64,000 nt of DNA from NCBI GenBank assembly GCA_020638955.1, contig JACKHO010000002.1:806001-870000 (forward strand). Direction: 5' to 3'. The stretch's first letter is position 1, and every line of letters begins with the position of its first letter. The stretch comes from Planctomycetaceae bacterium. GTDB taxonomy: Bacteria > Planctomycetota > Planctomycetia > Planctomycetales > Planctomycetaceae. Position numbers and translations under genes: made by a program. Below are positions 46,974-55,810 of this stretch, piece after piece. The notes below the pieces were generated by a model. That model was not told where the DNA came from. It searched no databases and saw only the letters and a program-made list of their open reading frames with translations.

Positions 46974-47050
46974 TTGGTGCGTCGAAGGTTGAGGGTCTAA
47001 GGTCGAACGTGTTGTGGCTCATTTCTGAATCCTGAATCATCCCTCCTCCC

Positions 47051-48049
47051 ATGCCTCTTGACATCAAACAAGCCGCTGTCGTCAACGACTGGGCACACGA
47101 CCGCCCGTTGACCTGCTGTCGATTCGACCGCCAGCACCGCTATGTATTTTGTGGTGCCCAGGATGCGGGACTGCATCGTTTCCAACTCTCTGATGGAGCG
47201 AAGGTCACGTTTAGCGGTGGTCACGAAACCTGGATTCGGGCACTCACCAGCACGCTCGATGGCAATCAAATGCTCAGCGGGGGTGCTGACGGGAAACTCG
47301 CGTGGTGGGATGTCGCTGCTGCTGACGCCACGGCCAAACCAGTAAGAGTCATTGAAGCGCACAAGGGTTGGATTCGCTGTCTCGACACGCACTCTGGCGG
47401 CACGCTCATTGCCTCTGCTGGCAACGACGGCATGGTCCGGCTCTGGAATGCCGCTGATGGTGCACTCGTCCGCGAATTCAAAGCCCACGACCGGGACATT
47501 TACTGCGTCGCGTTTCATCCCAGTGGAGAATTCGTTTTCTCCGGCGACCTCATGGGGCAACTGAAACAGTGGAAAGTGGAAACCGGCGAACTGGTCCGCG
47601 AATTCGACGCCAAGGAACTCCACTCCTACAACGGCGGCCAGCAGGTTGATTTCGGCGGTGTACGCGGGATTGCGGTCAGTCCAGACGGCAAGTTCCTGGC
47701 TGCTGGCGGACTCTACAAAGCCACCAATCCGTTGGGTGCCGTTCACGAACCGCTGGTTCAACTCTTCGAATGGGAATCAGCCAAGCTCGCGAAATCGCAG
47801 GTGGCCGACGACATCAAGCAGGGCGTGCTGTGGCGACTGCAGTACCTCGCCGACGGCACCCTCATGGGCGTCGATGGCGGTGGCAACGGCGGCTACTTAA
47901 TCTTCTGGAACTCCGAAGGCGAGAAGGACATTCACCGCTTCCAACTCCCCAACCTCGCCCGCGACATGGACCTCAGCCCCAACGGCCTCCACGTCGCCAC
48001 GGCCCACTACGACAAACACGTGAGGATTACGCGACTGGGGCCCGCGTAA
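47051..48049 (+). CDS. WD40-repeat protein
   Basis: A 332-residue cytoplasmic beta-propeller with about six or seven WD40 blades. Clear repeats include ETWIRALTSTLDGNQMLSGG with KLAWWDV, and GWIRCLDTHSGGTLIASAGN with MVRLWNA. A third is DIYCVAFHPSGEFVFSGDLM with QLKQWKV. WD40 propellers are interaction platforms; the partner here is probably encoded by the DUF1549/DUF1501 genes upstream, because these three families are commonly adjacent in planctomycetes. It has no signal peptide, whereas the two upstream products are exported, which complicates a direct complex. Confidence 0.85.
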   Translation: MPLDIKQAAVVNDWAHDRPLTCCRFDRQHRYVFCGAQDAGLHRFQLSDGAKVTFSGGHETWIRALTSTLDGNQMLSGGADGKLAWWDVAAADATAKPVRVIEAHKGWIRCLDTHSGGTLIASAGNDGMVRLWNAADGALVREFKAHDRDIYCVAFHPSGEFVFSGDLMGQLKQWKVETGELVREFDAKELHSYNGGQQVDFGGVRGIAVSPDGKFLAAGGLYKATNPLGAVHEPLVQLFEWESAKLAKSQVADDIKQGVLWRLQYLADGTLMGVDGGGNGGYLIFWNSEGEKDIHRFQLPNLARDMDLSPNGLHVATAHYDKHVRITRLGPA

Positions 48050-48110
48050 GGTGGTTGGTCGTATGCCCCCCAGCATTTGACTGGCCTCCTAGTTGTGGAG
48101 GAGGACTCCA

Positions 48111-48353
48111 TTGAACCGCCAAAACGATTTTCCTGAGCAGTTTACGGACTTCTGTCCTCACTGTGATTGCTTTTACAAACCAAACGAGTTTCAGTATCTC
48201 GGAATGGTTGCGGAGTTAGGAAACGTCTATCGGTTTCGCTGCAACCGTTGTTCTCAAACATTTGAAACGCTCCCCCCAAGTTTTCCATTCAACCCTAATG
48301 ATTTCGGCGGTGCGGATGGCACACTTAATGGCGAAGCAGATGGACTTCGTTGA
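48111..48353 (+). CDS. Small zinc-ribbon protein with TTG start
   Basis: An 80-residue protein with two CxxC pairs, CPHC and CNRC, separated by about 30 residues (FCPHCDCFYKP and YRFRCNRCSQTFETLP), the pattern of a zinc ribbon. No ATG is available near the start. A strong GGAGGAGG at 48097-48104 lies 6 bases before TTG at 48111, which decides the start. Such small ribbons often bind nucleic acid or protein; I do not recognise the family. It follows the WD40 gene by 61 bases on the same strand. Confidence 0.65.
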   Translation: MNRQNDFPEQFTDFCPHCDCFYKPNEFQYLGMVAELGNVYRFRCNRCSQTFETLPPSFPFNPNDFGGADGTLNGEADGLR

Positions 48354-48532
48354 CGGGGTGGTAGGAGGCATGGCCGAGGGAAAAATGTTCTGGGTGCCAC
48401 GACTCTGCGATCACGTCGACGCCGGGTGCTTCCGCTTCGCGGGGCGCACGCCGCCACCCTGACGTTACCCGACCCATTACGCTAAGCTGAGTGCTTCCCG
48501 CTTCATTCACTCTCGAAGGTGTGTGTCGGCAA

Positions 48533-48877
48533 ATGCAGCAGATTCGTCGTTTCGTCGCAGTCTCCATTCTGGTTCTGGTTTCTGGGTTCACTCACGGCCA
48601 GTTATTCGCTGATCAGAAACTGCCTGAAGGATTGTTCATCCAAGGCTATCCCGGGCGGCTCAGCAGGGTAGCCCGACCGCTCGTTCAGAGCGGCTGGGTC
48701 GTGAAGCGACAAGATGTGTTATCATCGGCGCTGCTTTTCAATCCGCTGATCTCCACGAGCGAGTGCTACCCAAGGGTGAATCATCTTGTGCATGCGGCAC
48801 CCTCCCGCTCTGAACGATCGGAGGGGCCACCGCAGGGAAGTGTCTTACGTCAACTGCGGATGCACCCCAACGACTGA
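48533..48877 (+). pseudogene. Possible remnant of a secreted-protein gene
   Basis: From ATG 48533 a plausible signal peptide (RRFVAVSILVLVSGFTHGQL) is followed by about 25 residues of ordinary protein-like sequence (DQKLPEGLFIQGYPGRLSR). The frame then runs into the inverted repeat, where it becomes Ser/Arg/Pro-rich and loses protein character. The simplest reading is a gene start truncated by insertion of the repeat. The ribosome binding site is poor. It could also be a real short peptide; confidence is low. Confidence 0.3.
48668..48830 (+). repeat. Imperfect 32-base inverted repeat pair, 163 bases overall
   Basis: Arms at 48668-48699 and 48799-48830 are inverted copies with about six mismatches; the best-conserved core is 48677-48693 against 48805-48821 (two mismatches in 17). 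The interior is about 100 bases. Size and layout are compatible with a small non-coding mobile or intergenic element, but no target duplication was identified. Confidence 0.5.
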
Positions 48878-48970
48878 CTCCAGTCCAACTCACTACACTG
48901 CCGCACGGCCGTCCATCCCGGTACCATGAACTCAGACTGATGACTTCAGAATTCTGATTCGAGGACCGTA

Positions 48971-50611
48971 ATGAGTTTTTCCTGCCGTTGCCTGCTCGCC
49001 GGGATGTTGATGTTGGTGACTGGCGTCCGCGCACTCGCCGATGATGCCCAGCCCGTAAAGTCGCTCATTCTCCCGGGAGAATCATTCCTCATCGATGAGC
49101 GGCCTGCATTCATTATGTGGCCCGAGGAATCGAAGCGACAGAGCCCTCAGCCGTGGGTGATGTATGGACCGACGCTACCCGCCTATCCCGATGTCCATGA
49201 GAAATGGATGCACGAGCAATTTCTGGCAGCCGGCGTTGCCGTAGCGGGCGTCGATATCGGTGAAGCCTACGGCAGCCCGACGAGTCAGGAGTACTTCACT
49301 AAGCTGTACGACCACTTAACCTCGCAGCGCGGCTTTGCCAAAAAACCATGCTTGCTGGGCCGTAGCCGCGGCGGCCTGTGGGTGAGCAGTTGGGCAATCC
49401 GAAATACCGACAAGGTGGCAGGCCTCGCTGGCATCTATCCGGTGTTCGACTTGACGACCTACCCCGGGCTCGAGCGGGCTGCACCAGCTTATGGAATGAC
49501 ACCCAAAGCACTCGAAGCCTCACTCGCGGAACACAACCCCATCAAACAGGTCGATGCACTTGCCAATGCGAAGGTGCCGGTCTTCATCATTCACGGTGAC
49601 GAAGACAAGGTCGTTCCTCTCAAAGAGAACACCGCCACACTCTTCGGGGCATACCAGTATCTGAAAGCAGAAGACGCCATCGAAGTCGTCATCCCCAAAG
49701 GTCAGGGACACAACTTCTGGCCGGGATTCTTCCACTGCCAGGATTTGGTCGACTTCACCATCAGACAGGCGAAAATCGGCGCAGGACTAAAACCCGGAAA
49801 AGAAACATCATCAACGACTGTAACCTACCGCGACCTCGAATACAGTCGCGCCGGTGATCTCCCACTGCTGCTCGACTTGTATCGACCACGGAATTCCGAC
49901 GAGGCACTCCCCGTCGTCGTCTGGGTGCATGGTGGTGGCTGGAAAAATGGCAGCAAAGAGCGTTGCCCGGCCACGTGGTTGACCGAACATGGTTATGCCA
50001 TCGCGAGCATTAACTATCGCTTGACCGATCAAGGCCAATGGCCCGCTCAAATCGACGACTGCCGCGCCGCCATTCGCTGGCTCAGGCAGAACGCCAATGA
50101 ATTCAAACTGGACAGAGACCACATTGCGGCCTGGGGAGGCTCCGCGGGCGGACATCTCGTGGCACTCTTGGGCACTCTCGACGCACCTTCGAATGAATCA
50201 GACTCCAGCCGCGTGCAGGCTGTGTGTGACTGGTACGGACCAACCGACCTGCTCACCATGCCGCCAAATGTGTTGTCAGATACGCGGACACTGGAAGACA
50301 TCGCCAATTCCAACGGAGCAAAACTCCTCGGCGCGACCGTACGGGATGTCCCCGACCTCGCGAAACAGGCGAGTGCGTTGTATCAGGTCTCCTCCGATGA
50401 TCCTCCCTTCCTCATTATGCATGGCGAAAAAGACCCCGGTGTCCCACTCGAACAAAGCGAGCGACTGCATCAGAAACTAAAGGAGTCCGGAGTGGAATCA
50501 ACATTTCACATCGTCCCCGGTGCTGGCCACGGCGGCAAAGAGTTTCAGACGCCAGAAGTCCGCGAAATGATCCGCGCGTACTTCGACAAACATCTCAAGG
50601 CGTCCGAGTAA
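48971..50611 (+). CDS. Secreted protein with two alpha/beta-hydrolase domains
   Basis: A 546-residue fusion with a signal peptide (LLAGMLMLVTGVRALADDA). Domain 1 (about 30-270) has the elbow CLLGRSRGGLWVSSWA (Ser132), an acidic residue in FIIHGDEDKVVPL and a histidine in KGQGHNFWPG. Domain 2 (about 290-545) is a BD-FAE/hormone-sensitive-lipase-type esterase with the oxyanion-hole motif VVVWVHGGGW, the elbow AAWGGSAGGHLVAL (Ser near 392), MHGEKDPGVPLE and VPGAGHGGKEF. Both triads look complete. Probably acts on acetylated or feruloylated polysaccharide side chains. It lies 90 bases before the PHP metallohydrolase gene. Confidence 0.85.
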   Translation: MSFSCRCLLAGMLMLVTGVRALADDAQPVKSLILPGESFLIDERPAFIMWPEESKRQSPQPWVMYGPTLPAYPDVHEKWMHEQFLAAGVAVAGVDIGEAYGSPTSQEYFTKLYDHLTSQRGFAKKPCLLGRSRGGLWVSSWAIRNTDKVAGLAGIYPVFDLTTYPGLERAAPAYGMTPKALEASLAEHNPIKQVDALANAKVPVFIIHGDEDKVVPLKENTATLFGAYQYLKAEDAIEVVIPKGQGHNFWPGFFHCQDLVDFTIRQAKIGAGLKPGKETSSTTVTYRDLEYSRAGDLPLLLDLYRPRNSDEALPVVVWVHGGGWKNGSKERCPATWLTEHGYAIASINYRLTDQGQWPAQIDDCRAAIRWLRQNANEFKLDRDHIAAWGGSAGGHLVALLGTLDAPSNESDSSRVQAVCDWYGPTDLLTMPPNVLSDTRTLEDIANSNGAKLLGATVRDVPDLAKQASALYQVSSDDPPFLIMHGEKDPGVPLEQSERLHQKLKESGVESTFHIVPGAGHGGKEFQTPEVREMIRAYFDKHLKASE

Positions 50612-50701
50612 GATTTCAATACCTGGTTGCACAGACATTCCTGTCTGTGAATTCCTGCATATTCAGTCATCGCCAAACACGTATCTGACACGACTCCAGA
50701 G

Positions 50702-52774
50702 ATGAAACTCCCAACAGCATTTGCCTGTCTCGCACTCTGGCTCACAGTATCAGCCCTCGCAGATGACTCACCGGTAGAACTCACCAGCGATGTCATTCAC
50801 TTGCGTTCCGGCTCACTCGACGGCCCCGCCGAGTGGTCCGAGTTTGAAGGTTCAACTCCCGTCGCAGAGTGGACGCACGAATTCGAATGGCCTGGTAGCG
50901 ACCTGGCATGCCTGGAAGTGCATCAACGAGATGTCAAACAGGACTGGCGAATCCATATCAACGGGAAAGAAGTCGGCAAGCTCATTCGGGATGAGAACCC
51001 CCTCCTGTTCTATGTGCCACTGAGTAAGGATGACCTCAAACAAGGCAAGAACACCATCCGAGTATTCAGTAACAGCAAAGAGATCGATGACATCACAATG
51101 GGCCCCGTTGTACTGCACCCCACCTCCAGCACGACTCTGCTCAGTGAGTGTGTGGTTGAACTGAATGTCAGCGAGTGGGATGGACCAGCACCATGCCGGA
51201 TCACAATAGCGGCCTGGTGCGGTGACTTACAACAAGTAGAGTCTTTCTCTGACAGCACATTGGCGGTACGTCCCGGCGTGATTTACTCCGGCACTGGCAA
51301 GGCAAAGTTTGGATTGCCGCCTGGACTCTACGAAATATATGCAGGACGCGGATTTGAATACTCGGTAGCACGCGAGATCGTTCAAGTACGAGCAGGAACC
51401 AACGAGTTGAACTTGACCATTCAACGTGAAGTCCCCACCGAAGGTTACGTCGCCTGCGACACGCACGTTCACACGCTCACTTATTCGGGGCACGGTGACA
51501 GTTCCATACAAGAACGCATGCTCACACTAGCGGGCGAAGGCATCGAACTCCCCATTGCCACCGACCACAACAAGCAAATCGACTATCGGGCCACTGCGGC
51601 GGAAATGGGAGTCAGTTCGTACTTCACACCGGTCGTTGGAAATGAAGTGACCACAAAGTTGGGACATTTCAATGTCTTTCCACTGACGCCCGGCGAGGCC
51701 ATCCCCAACTTTAAGTTGACGGACTGGGATGAAATTCAAAACGAAATTGCCCGGCAGCCTGAATCGAAAATCGTCATTCTCAACCACGCCCGCGACATCC
51801 ACAGTGGCGTGCGGCCATTCGGCCCTCTGCTCTTCAATGACAGCATTGGGGAGCGGTACGACGGACAGCCCCTACGAATTAACGCCATGGAAATCCTGAA
51901 CTCCGGCGCCATCCAGTCCGATCCACTCGAACTCACACGCGACTGGATGCAACTCCTCAACCGTGGCCTGAACGTCACCCCCATTGGCTGCAGCGACTCG
52001 CACGACGTGTCACGATATATCGTCGGCCAGGGCCGCACCTACATCCGGTGCGATGACAGCGACCCGGCAAACATCCCCGTCGACGAGGCCATCAACAACC
52101 TGCTCCAGGGCCGCGTAACTGTCAGCTATGGATTACTGACGGAACTGACCGTCAACGATAAATACAGCCCCGGAGAAACCGCCACTGCGCCCGACGACAC
52201 CATTCACGTAGGCCTGCGCGTACTCGGTCCCCACTGGGTCATTCCCAGGGAACTCCATCTCTACGCCAACGGTGAACTCATTAAGGAATTCCCTCTACCA
52301 TCCGAGCCAATGAAACCGGGTGTAAAGTACGAAGGTGAACTGACAATTCCTCGCCCGGCGCACGACGTCCACCTTGTCGCCGTTGCATTTGGCAACGGCC
52401 TGGACAACTATTGGCCCACGGCGAAACCTTACCAGCCAACAACGCCGAACTTTGAATCGACAACGCTGGGCGTAACCGGTGCCGTCCGCGTTGATGCCGA
52501 CCGCGACGGACGCTGGTCCTCGGCCCGCGACTACGCCGAACGGCTCATCTCCCAACACGGCGACTCACTCGCCAACCTGCTAAAGGCCTGCGATGCCTTC
52601 GACACCCCCACCGCAACGCATGCCTATCATCTGTGGCATATCGAACAGGAAAAAGTCGACGAAGCCGCTGTCACCAAGTTACTCGAAAACGCTGCCGAGC
52701 ACGTCAAACTCGGAGTCTACCGCTACCGCGACGCCCTTCGCGCACACGAAATCGCACTCATTGAAGCAAACTGA
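50702..52774 (+). CDS. Secreted CehA/McbA-type PHP metallohydrolase
   Basis: A 690-residue protein with a signal peptide (AFACLALWLTVSALADD). Residues about 30-245 are beta-rich, including a carbohydrate-binding-like region and a carboxypeptidase-regulatory-like repeat. The PHP metal site follows: CDTHVHTLTYSGHG at about 253, IATDHNKQIDY at about 286, and GCSDSHDVSRY near 430. The C-terminal part (from about 490) is beta-rich, then helical. PHP enzymes hydrolyse phosphoesters; the CehA group includes a carbaryl esterase. The substrate here is unknown, but secretion next to the double esterase suggests catabolism. Confidence 0.85.
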   Translation: MKLPTAFACLALWLTVSALADDSPVELTSDVIHLRSGSLDGPAEWSEFEGSTPVAEWTHEFEWPGSDLACLEVHQRDVKQDWRIHINGKEVGKLIRDENPLLFYVPLSKDDLKQGKNTIRVFSNSKEIDDITMGPVVLHPTSSTTLLSECVVELNVSEWDGPAPCRITIAAWCGDLQQVESFSDSTLAVRPGVIYSGTGKAKFGLPPGLYEIYAGRGFEYSVAREIVQVRAGTNELNLTIQREVPTEGYVACDTHVHTLTYSGHGDSSIQERMLTLAGEGIELPIATDHNKQIDYRATAAEMGVSSYFTPVVGNEVTTKLGHFNVFPLTPGEAIPNFKLTDWDEIQNEIARQPESKIVILNHARDIHSGVRPFGPLLFNDSIGERYDGQPLRINAMEILNSGAIQSDPLELTRDWMQLLNRGLNVTPIGCSDSHDVSRYIVGQGRTYIRCDDSDPANIPVDEAINNLLQGRVTVSYGLLTELTVNDKYSPGETATAPDDTIHVGLRVLGPHWVIPRELHLYANGELIKEFPLPSEPMKPGVKYEGELTIPRPAHDVHLVAVAFGNGLDNYWPTAKPYQPTTPNFESTTLGVTGAVRVDADRDGRWSSARDYAERLISQHGDSLANLLKACDAFDTPTATHAYHLWHIEQEKVDEAAVTKLLENAAEHVKLGVYRYRDALRAHEIALIEAN

Positions 52775-52781
52775 ACGTGCC

Positions 52782-52811
52782 ACGCCCACGTCGCGCAGCA
52801 GCGTGGGCATG
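52782..52811 (+). repeat. Short intergenic hairpin downstream of the PHP gene
   Basis: A 7 bp stem (52784-52790 with 52802-52808), extended by two pairs after one mismatch, with an 11-base loop. It has no T-run, so it is not a standard terminator. The GC-rich hairpin could be a dispersed intergenic repeat. Confidence 0.4.
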
Positions 52812-52840
52812 CTGACCGCTCCTACCTCCTGTCCAACACA

Positions 52841-53179
52841 CTACGCGAACGGATCGTAGTCCTCCAGCTCCGCACCGCAGTACAGACACTTCTGTCGGTT
52901 GGCCGCGTTGTCGCGTCCACAGCCTTCACAAGCGATTTGCTGCTTCTGAGCACTCTTTTGACGCTCCTGAATGTCATACATTTTCGACGTCAGCGCAACG
53001 TCTTCAAACTTCGCCCGTTCACGCAGCAGCTCCCACAACGCCTGGCACATCAGCCGCAACTGCTGGTGCTGCTTCTTCAGAGAGCTGAATTCAATTTCCA
53101 GCCGCTGTCCCTTGCTGTTCGCCCGTTCGGCAGCCGCAGCGGCCTCTGTTAGAGGGAACTGGTCTAGTGGATTGTCCAT
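52841..53179 (-). CDS. Small coiled-coil protein with C-terminal zinc ribbon
   Basis: A 112-residue cytoplasmic protein. The middle (about 20-75) is a predicted coiled coil (RLEIEFSSLKKQHQQLRLM, LWELLRERAKFEDVALTSKM). The C-terminus is a zinc ribbon, CEGCGRDNAANRQKCLYCG, ending in the acidic tail AELEDYDPFA. I use the ATG at 53179 (MDNPLDQFPLTEAAA), since the extra upstream residues lack character. The function is not known; similar coil-ribbon proteins often act as adapters. Confidence 0.7.
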   Translation of the reverse strand: MDNPLDQFPLTEAAAAAERANSKGQRLEIEFSSLKKQHQQLRLMCQALWELLRERAKFEDVALTSKMYDIQERQKSAQKQQIACEGCGRDNAANRQKCLYCGAELEDYDPFA

Positions 53180-53292
53180 AGCAGGGACTCGGATTGAGAG
53201 GAGAATCAAAGGCTCTGTGACATCAACACATTGCGGGAAGTTCTGGACTCAATCAAGAAGCGGGTGACACTACAAACCTGGTTCCTGGGCAG

Positions 53293-54213
53293 TTAGAAGC
53301 CATGCGAATAATAGTATGCCCGTCCCAAAGTCCGATCATACGCGGCGAAGACTTCCTCATCTTCTTTGTTCCATCTGTAGTACAAGCCGTCCGAAATGGT
53401 TGCGGTGCCAGGGCCGGTCAATTCGTCTGAAAGGAAGTTGTACCGTGTTATGGAAATTGGTTCGGAAATCGGAACTATCTTGACATTGGCTGCTCGCGAC
53501 TCAATTGAGCCAATCCCAGAATTCACCCACTCGACGAATTCTTGTTCGTCCGTGGAAAATTCATAGGCGATGATTCCGCGATACCCAAAGCAGAACGAAA
53601 TATCCGTTGCGTCAGCGGGTAAGCCGCCGGGGGCTTTGTCACGCGACACGTGCTCTCCAAACTGTCCGAGATCTGTCGATGCGTAGTACATCGCGAGAAC
53701 GGCCACACACGCAATGCTGACTGCGGCAACCAGCCACTCCCATGCCGAAGTCTTTTGGTGGCTGACCGCATTTGCACCATCACTCGCAGCCTGAAGTCTT
53801 CGCGACCATGATCTGTTCATCGACGCCTGCATGAGACTGACTGCGCCGATGATGAAAAAACACGCCACCATCAGCAGTGAAACTGGAATCATTAAAGCCG
53901 CTGAGCCAGATCCCAACAGCGCTTCACTGACAAAGACAACAAGACCGACGGAAGCAAGCCCACCGACAATAAGGAGGCATCTTGACGCTGTCCTTGCCGC
54001 CCCGGCGTTCCTGTGAAACGTCCCGCGGTACTGCTGAACTACAAAAACGACCTGTAGAAGTGCGAGAACACCGCTGCCGACTCGCGTGATGTGATTCCAC
54101 GCGACAGCAAGTCCTGCAATCTGAAACGCGAGGAGGTCAAGGGATGCAACAAGGACAACTATCGTCGTCACGACAAAAGAGACGGAGGGCTTCGGTGTTG
54201 AGGTTTGTTGCAT
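53293..54213 (-). CDS. Multi-spanning membrane protein of unknown function
   Basis: A 306-residue protein with about five transmembrane helices (near 12-34, 40-62, 79-101, 107-129 and 165-182) and a C-terminal soluble domain of about 120 residues. The soluble part contains ATDISFCFGYRGIIAYEFST, probably on the outer side of the membrane. Its ATG is preceded by GAGGTGA at 7-base spacing. No known family was recognised. It lies between the coil-ribbon gene and a sulfatase, all on the minus strand. Confidence 0.6.
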   Translation of the reverse strand: MQQTSTPKPSVSFVVTTIVVLVASLDLLAFQIAGLAVAWNHITRVGSGVLALLQVVFVVQQYRGTFHRNAGAARTASRCLLIVGGLASVGLVVFVSEALLGSGSAALMIPVSLLMVACFFIIGAVSLMQASMNRSWSRRLQAASDGANAVSHQKTSAWEWLVAAVSIACVAVLAMYYASTDLGQFGEHVSRDKAPGGLPADATDISFCFGYRGIIAYEFSTDEQEFVEWVNSGIGSIESRAANVKIVPISEPISITRYNFLSDELTGPGTATISDGLYYRWNKEDEEVFAAYDRTLGRAYYYSHGF

Positions 54214-54253
54214 GGGACATCACCTCTGCATGTCGCACATTGCTGCGAGCACA

Positions 54254-55696
54254 CTACTTCTTCACCGCTGGCCAGATGTGACAATCCTTGAGCAACTCGG
54301 CGTGCAGTCGTGAGAGTTTTTCTGGAAGGGGACTCCCTTCCAAGGGCAACCGATGCTGTTCACTGGGATCGTCCGAGAGGTCATAGATTTCGAAATCACC
54401 TAAGACTGCATTCTGAAGTGCCATGACGTTGGCACCGTCGATGTTATCAGTCTTGGGCAATCCCTGCACAATGGCCCGGACCTTCATGTTGCCGTCACGC
54501 ATGGCGACGGTGGGCAAATACGTTTTGCCATCATAGCTGTTGTAGTATGCCCACAGCAGTGGGCGGGCCCGGTCGACGGGATTCCCTTCGAACACAGACA
54601 GGATGCTCGTTCCATCAAAAATGCGGTTGTCAGGCAGCTGGCCGCCGCTGAGTTGTGCGAAAGTCGGGAGCAAGTCGAGCGAACTGACTGGCACATCACA
54701 CTTGGTTCCTCCTGCAATCTTGGCGGGCCACCGCATAATTCCCGCTACGTGAAAACCGGCGTCGTGGGTGTGCAGTTTCATCCCGCGCAAGTGACCAGGG
54801 GTTCCGTAGCTGCGTTTCGCATTGGGGTAACGATTGAGCGTCTCCGGTCCATTGTCTGATGTGAAGACGACCAGCGTGTTCTCCGACACCTTCAGGCGGT
54901 CGAGTGCGTCGAGCAACTTACCGGCAGCCGAGTCGAGGTTCTCGACGTTCGCAAAGTAGTGCGCCTCGTCGACATTTCGTGCGACGTCTTTGTACTTCGC
55001 GACCAGTTCAGGCGGAGAAGCAACCGGTTCATGCGGTTCGTGAAACGCCATATAAATGAAGAACGGCTGCTCCGGTTCTTCCTTGTGATGCTGCTCCAAC
55101 CACGAGATGGCTTCATCGGCGACAATCTGGCAACTGTAGCCCTCGATTTGTCCCACCTGCTCGCCGTTGCGGACAAAGTTTCTGGGATTCTCGTGCGATG
55201 GAGCGGCGTTGTTCTGCGTAGCAAACCAGTGGTCGAAGCCATGATCACCCGGCTGGGCCTGTTTGTCGGAATTAAACATCGCGTTGCAGTGCCACTTGCC
55301 GCTCATGCAGGTCGCGTAACCCGCCGCCTGCAGCATTTGGGGAATCGTGAATTCCTGCCGCCGCATTTCCACAAGCTGCTGCGACCGCGTGACCGGTGCC
55401 GCAGGATTGGCGTCGGGAATCCAGTCATAAACGCCTGATCGATTCGGAATCCGTCCCGTCAACAATCCCACGCGCGAAGGAGAACAAACTGGCGCCGCCG
55501 AATAGAAATTACTGAACTGAATACCCTGTTCAGCCAGCTTAAGCAGTCGCGGCGTTTTGATGTGAGGATGCCCGTAGTTCTGCAAATCGCCCCAGCCCAA
55601 GTCATCACACAGAATAACCACAATATTCGGCCGCTCCGCAGATTCCACAATGGGAACAATTGAGATCAACAGGAGCAAAGCGAAGAGATGTTTCAT
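54254..55696 (-). CDS. Secreted type I sulfatase
   Basis: A 480-residue arylsulfatase-family enzyme. After a signal peptide (LFALLLLISIVPIVESA) come PNIVVILCDDLGWGDLQNYG with the metal aspartates and the formylglycine motif CSPSRVGLLTGR (Cys71). MSGKWHCN carries the lysine/histidine of the active site and VVFTSDNGPETLN the lower metal ligands. Unlike the sulfatase at 8088 it has no extra C-terminal module. I prefer the ATG at 55696; a GTG three codons earlier is possible. Its activation requires a formylglycine-generating enzyme, not in the window. The substrate is unknown. Confidence 0.9.
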   Translation of the reverse strand: MKHLFALLLLISIVPIVESAERPNIVVILCDDLGWGDLQNYGHPHIKTPRLLKLAEQGIQFSNFYSAAPVCSPSRVGLLTGRIPNRSGVYDWIPDANPAAPVTRSQQLVEMRRQEFTIPQMLQAAGYATCMSGKWHCNAMFNSDKQAQPGDHGFDHWFATQNNAAPSHENPRNFVRNGEQVGQIEGYSCQIVADEAISWLEQHHKEEPEQPFFIYMAFHEPHEPVASPPELVAKYKDVARNVDEAHYFANVENLDSAAGKLLDALDRLKVSENTLVVFTSDNGPETLNRYPNAKRSYGTPGHLRGMKLHTHDAGFHVAGIMRWPAKIAGGTKCDVPVSSLDLLPTFAQLSGGQLPDNRIFDGTSILSVFEGNPVDRARPLLWAYYNSYDGKTYLPTVAMRDGNMKVRAIVQGLPKTDNIDGANVMALQNAVLGDFEIYDLSDDPSEQHRLPLEGSPLPEKLSRLHAELLKDCHIWPAVKK

Positions 55697-55810
55697 GAGG
55701 GACACTGAGCGACGAAGAAGAGGTTCAGGATGGCGAACTGCTTCTTGAGTCTACTTGGCCATCGCGCCACATCACAAGCGGCTTGTGCGATACCGCGAGT
55801 CACTCAATAT

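Larger units (their letters stand above)
48354..48970 (+). other. Repeat-containing intergenic region
   Basis: A 617-base stretch between the zinc-ribbon gene and the double hydrolase. It holds one weak signal-peptide ORF (48533-48877) and an imperfect inverted repeat. It looks like decayed or accessory intergenic sequence rather than compact coding DNA. Confidence 0.5.

Noticed and set aside
48325..48591. 88-codon minus-strand ORF in the repeat-rich gap
   Set aside because: Low protein character and overlap with the end of the zinc-ribbon gene; more likely decayed intergenic sequence.
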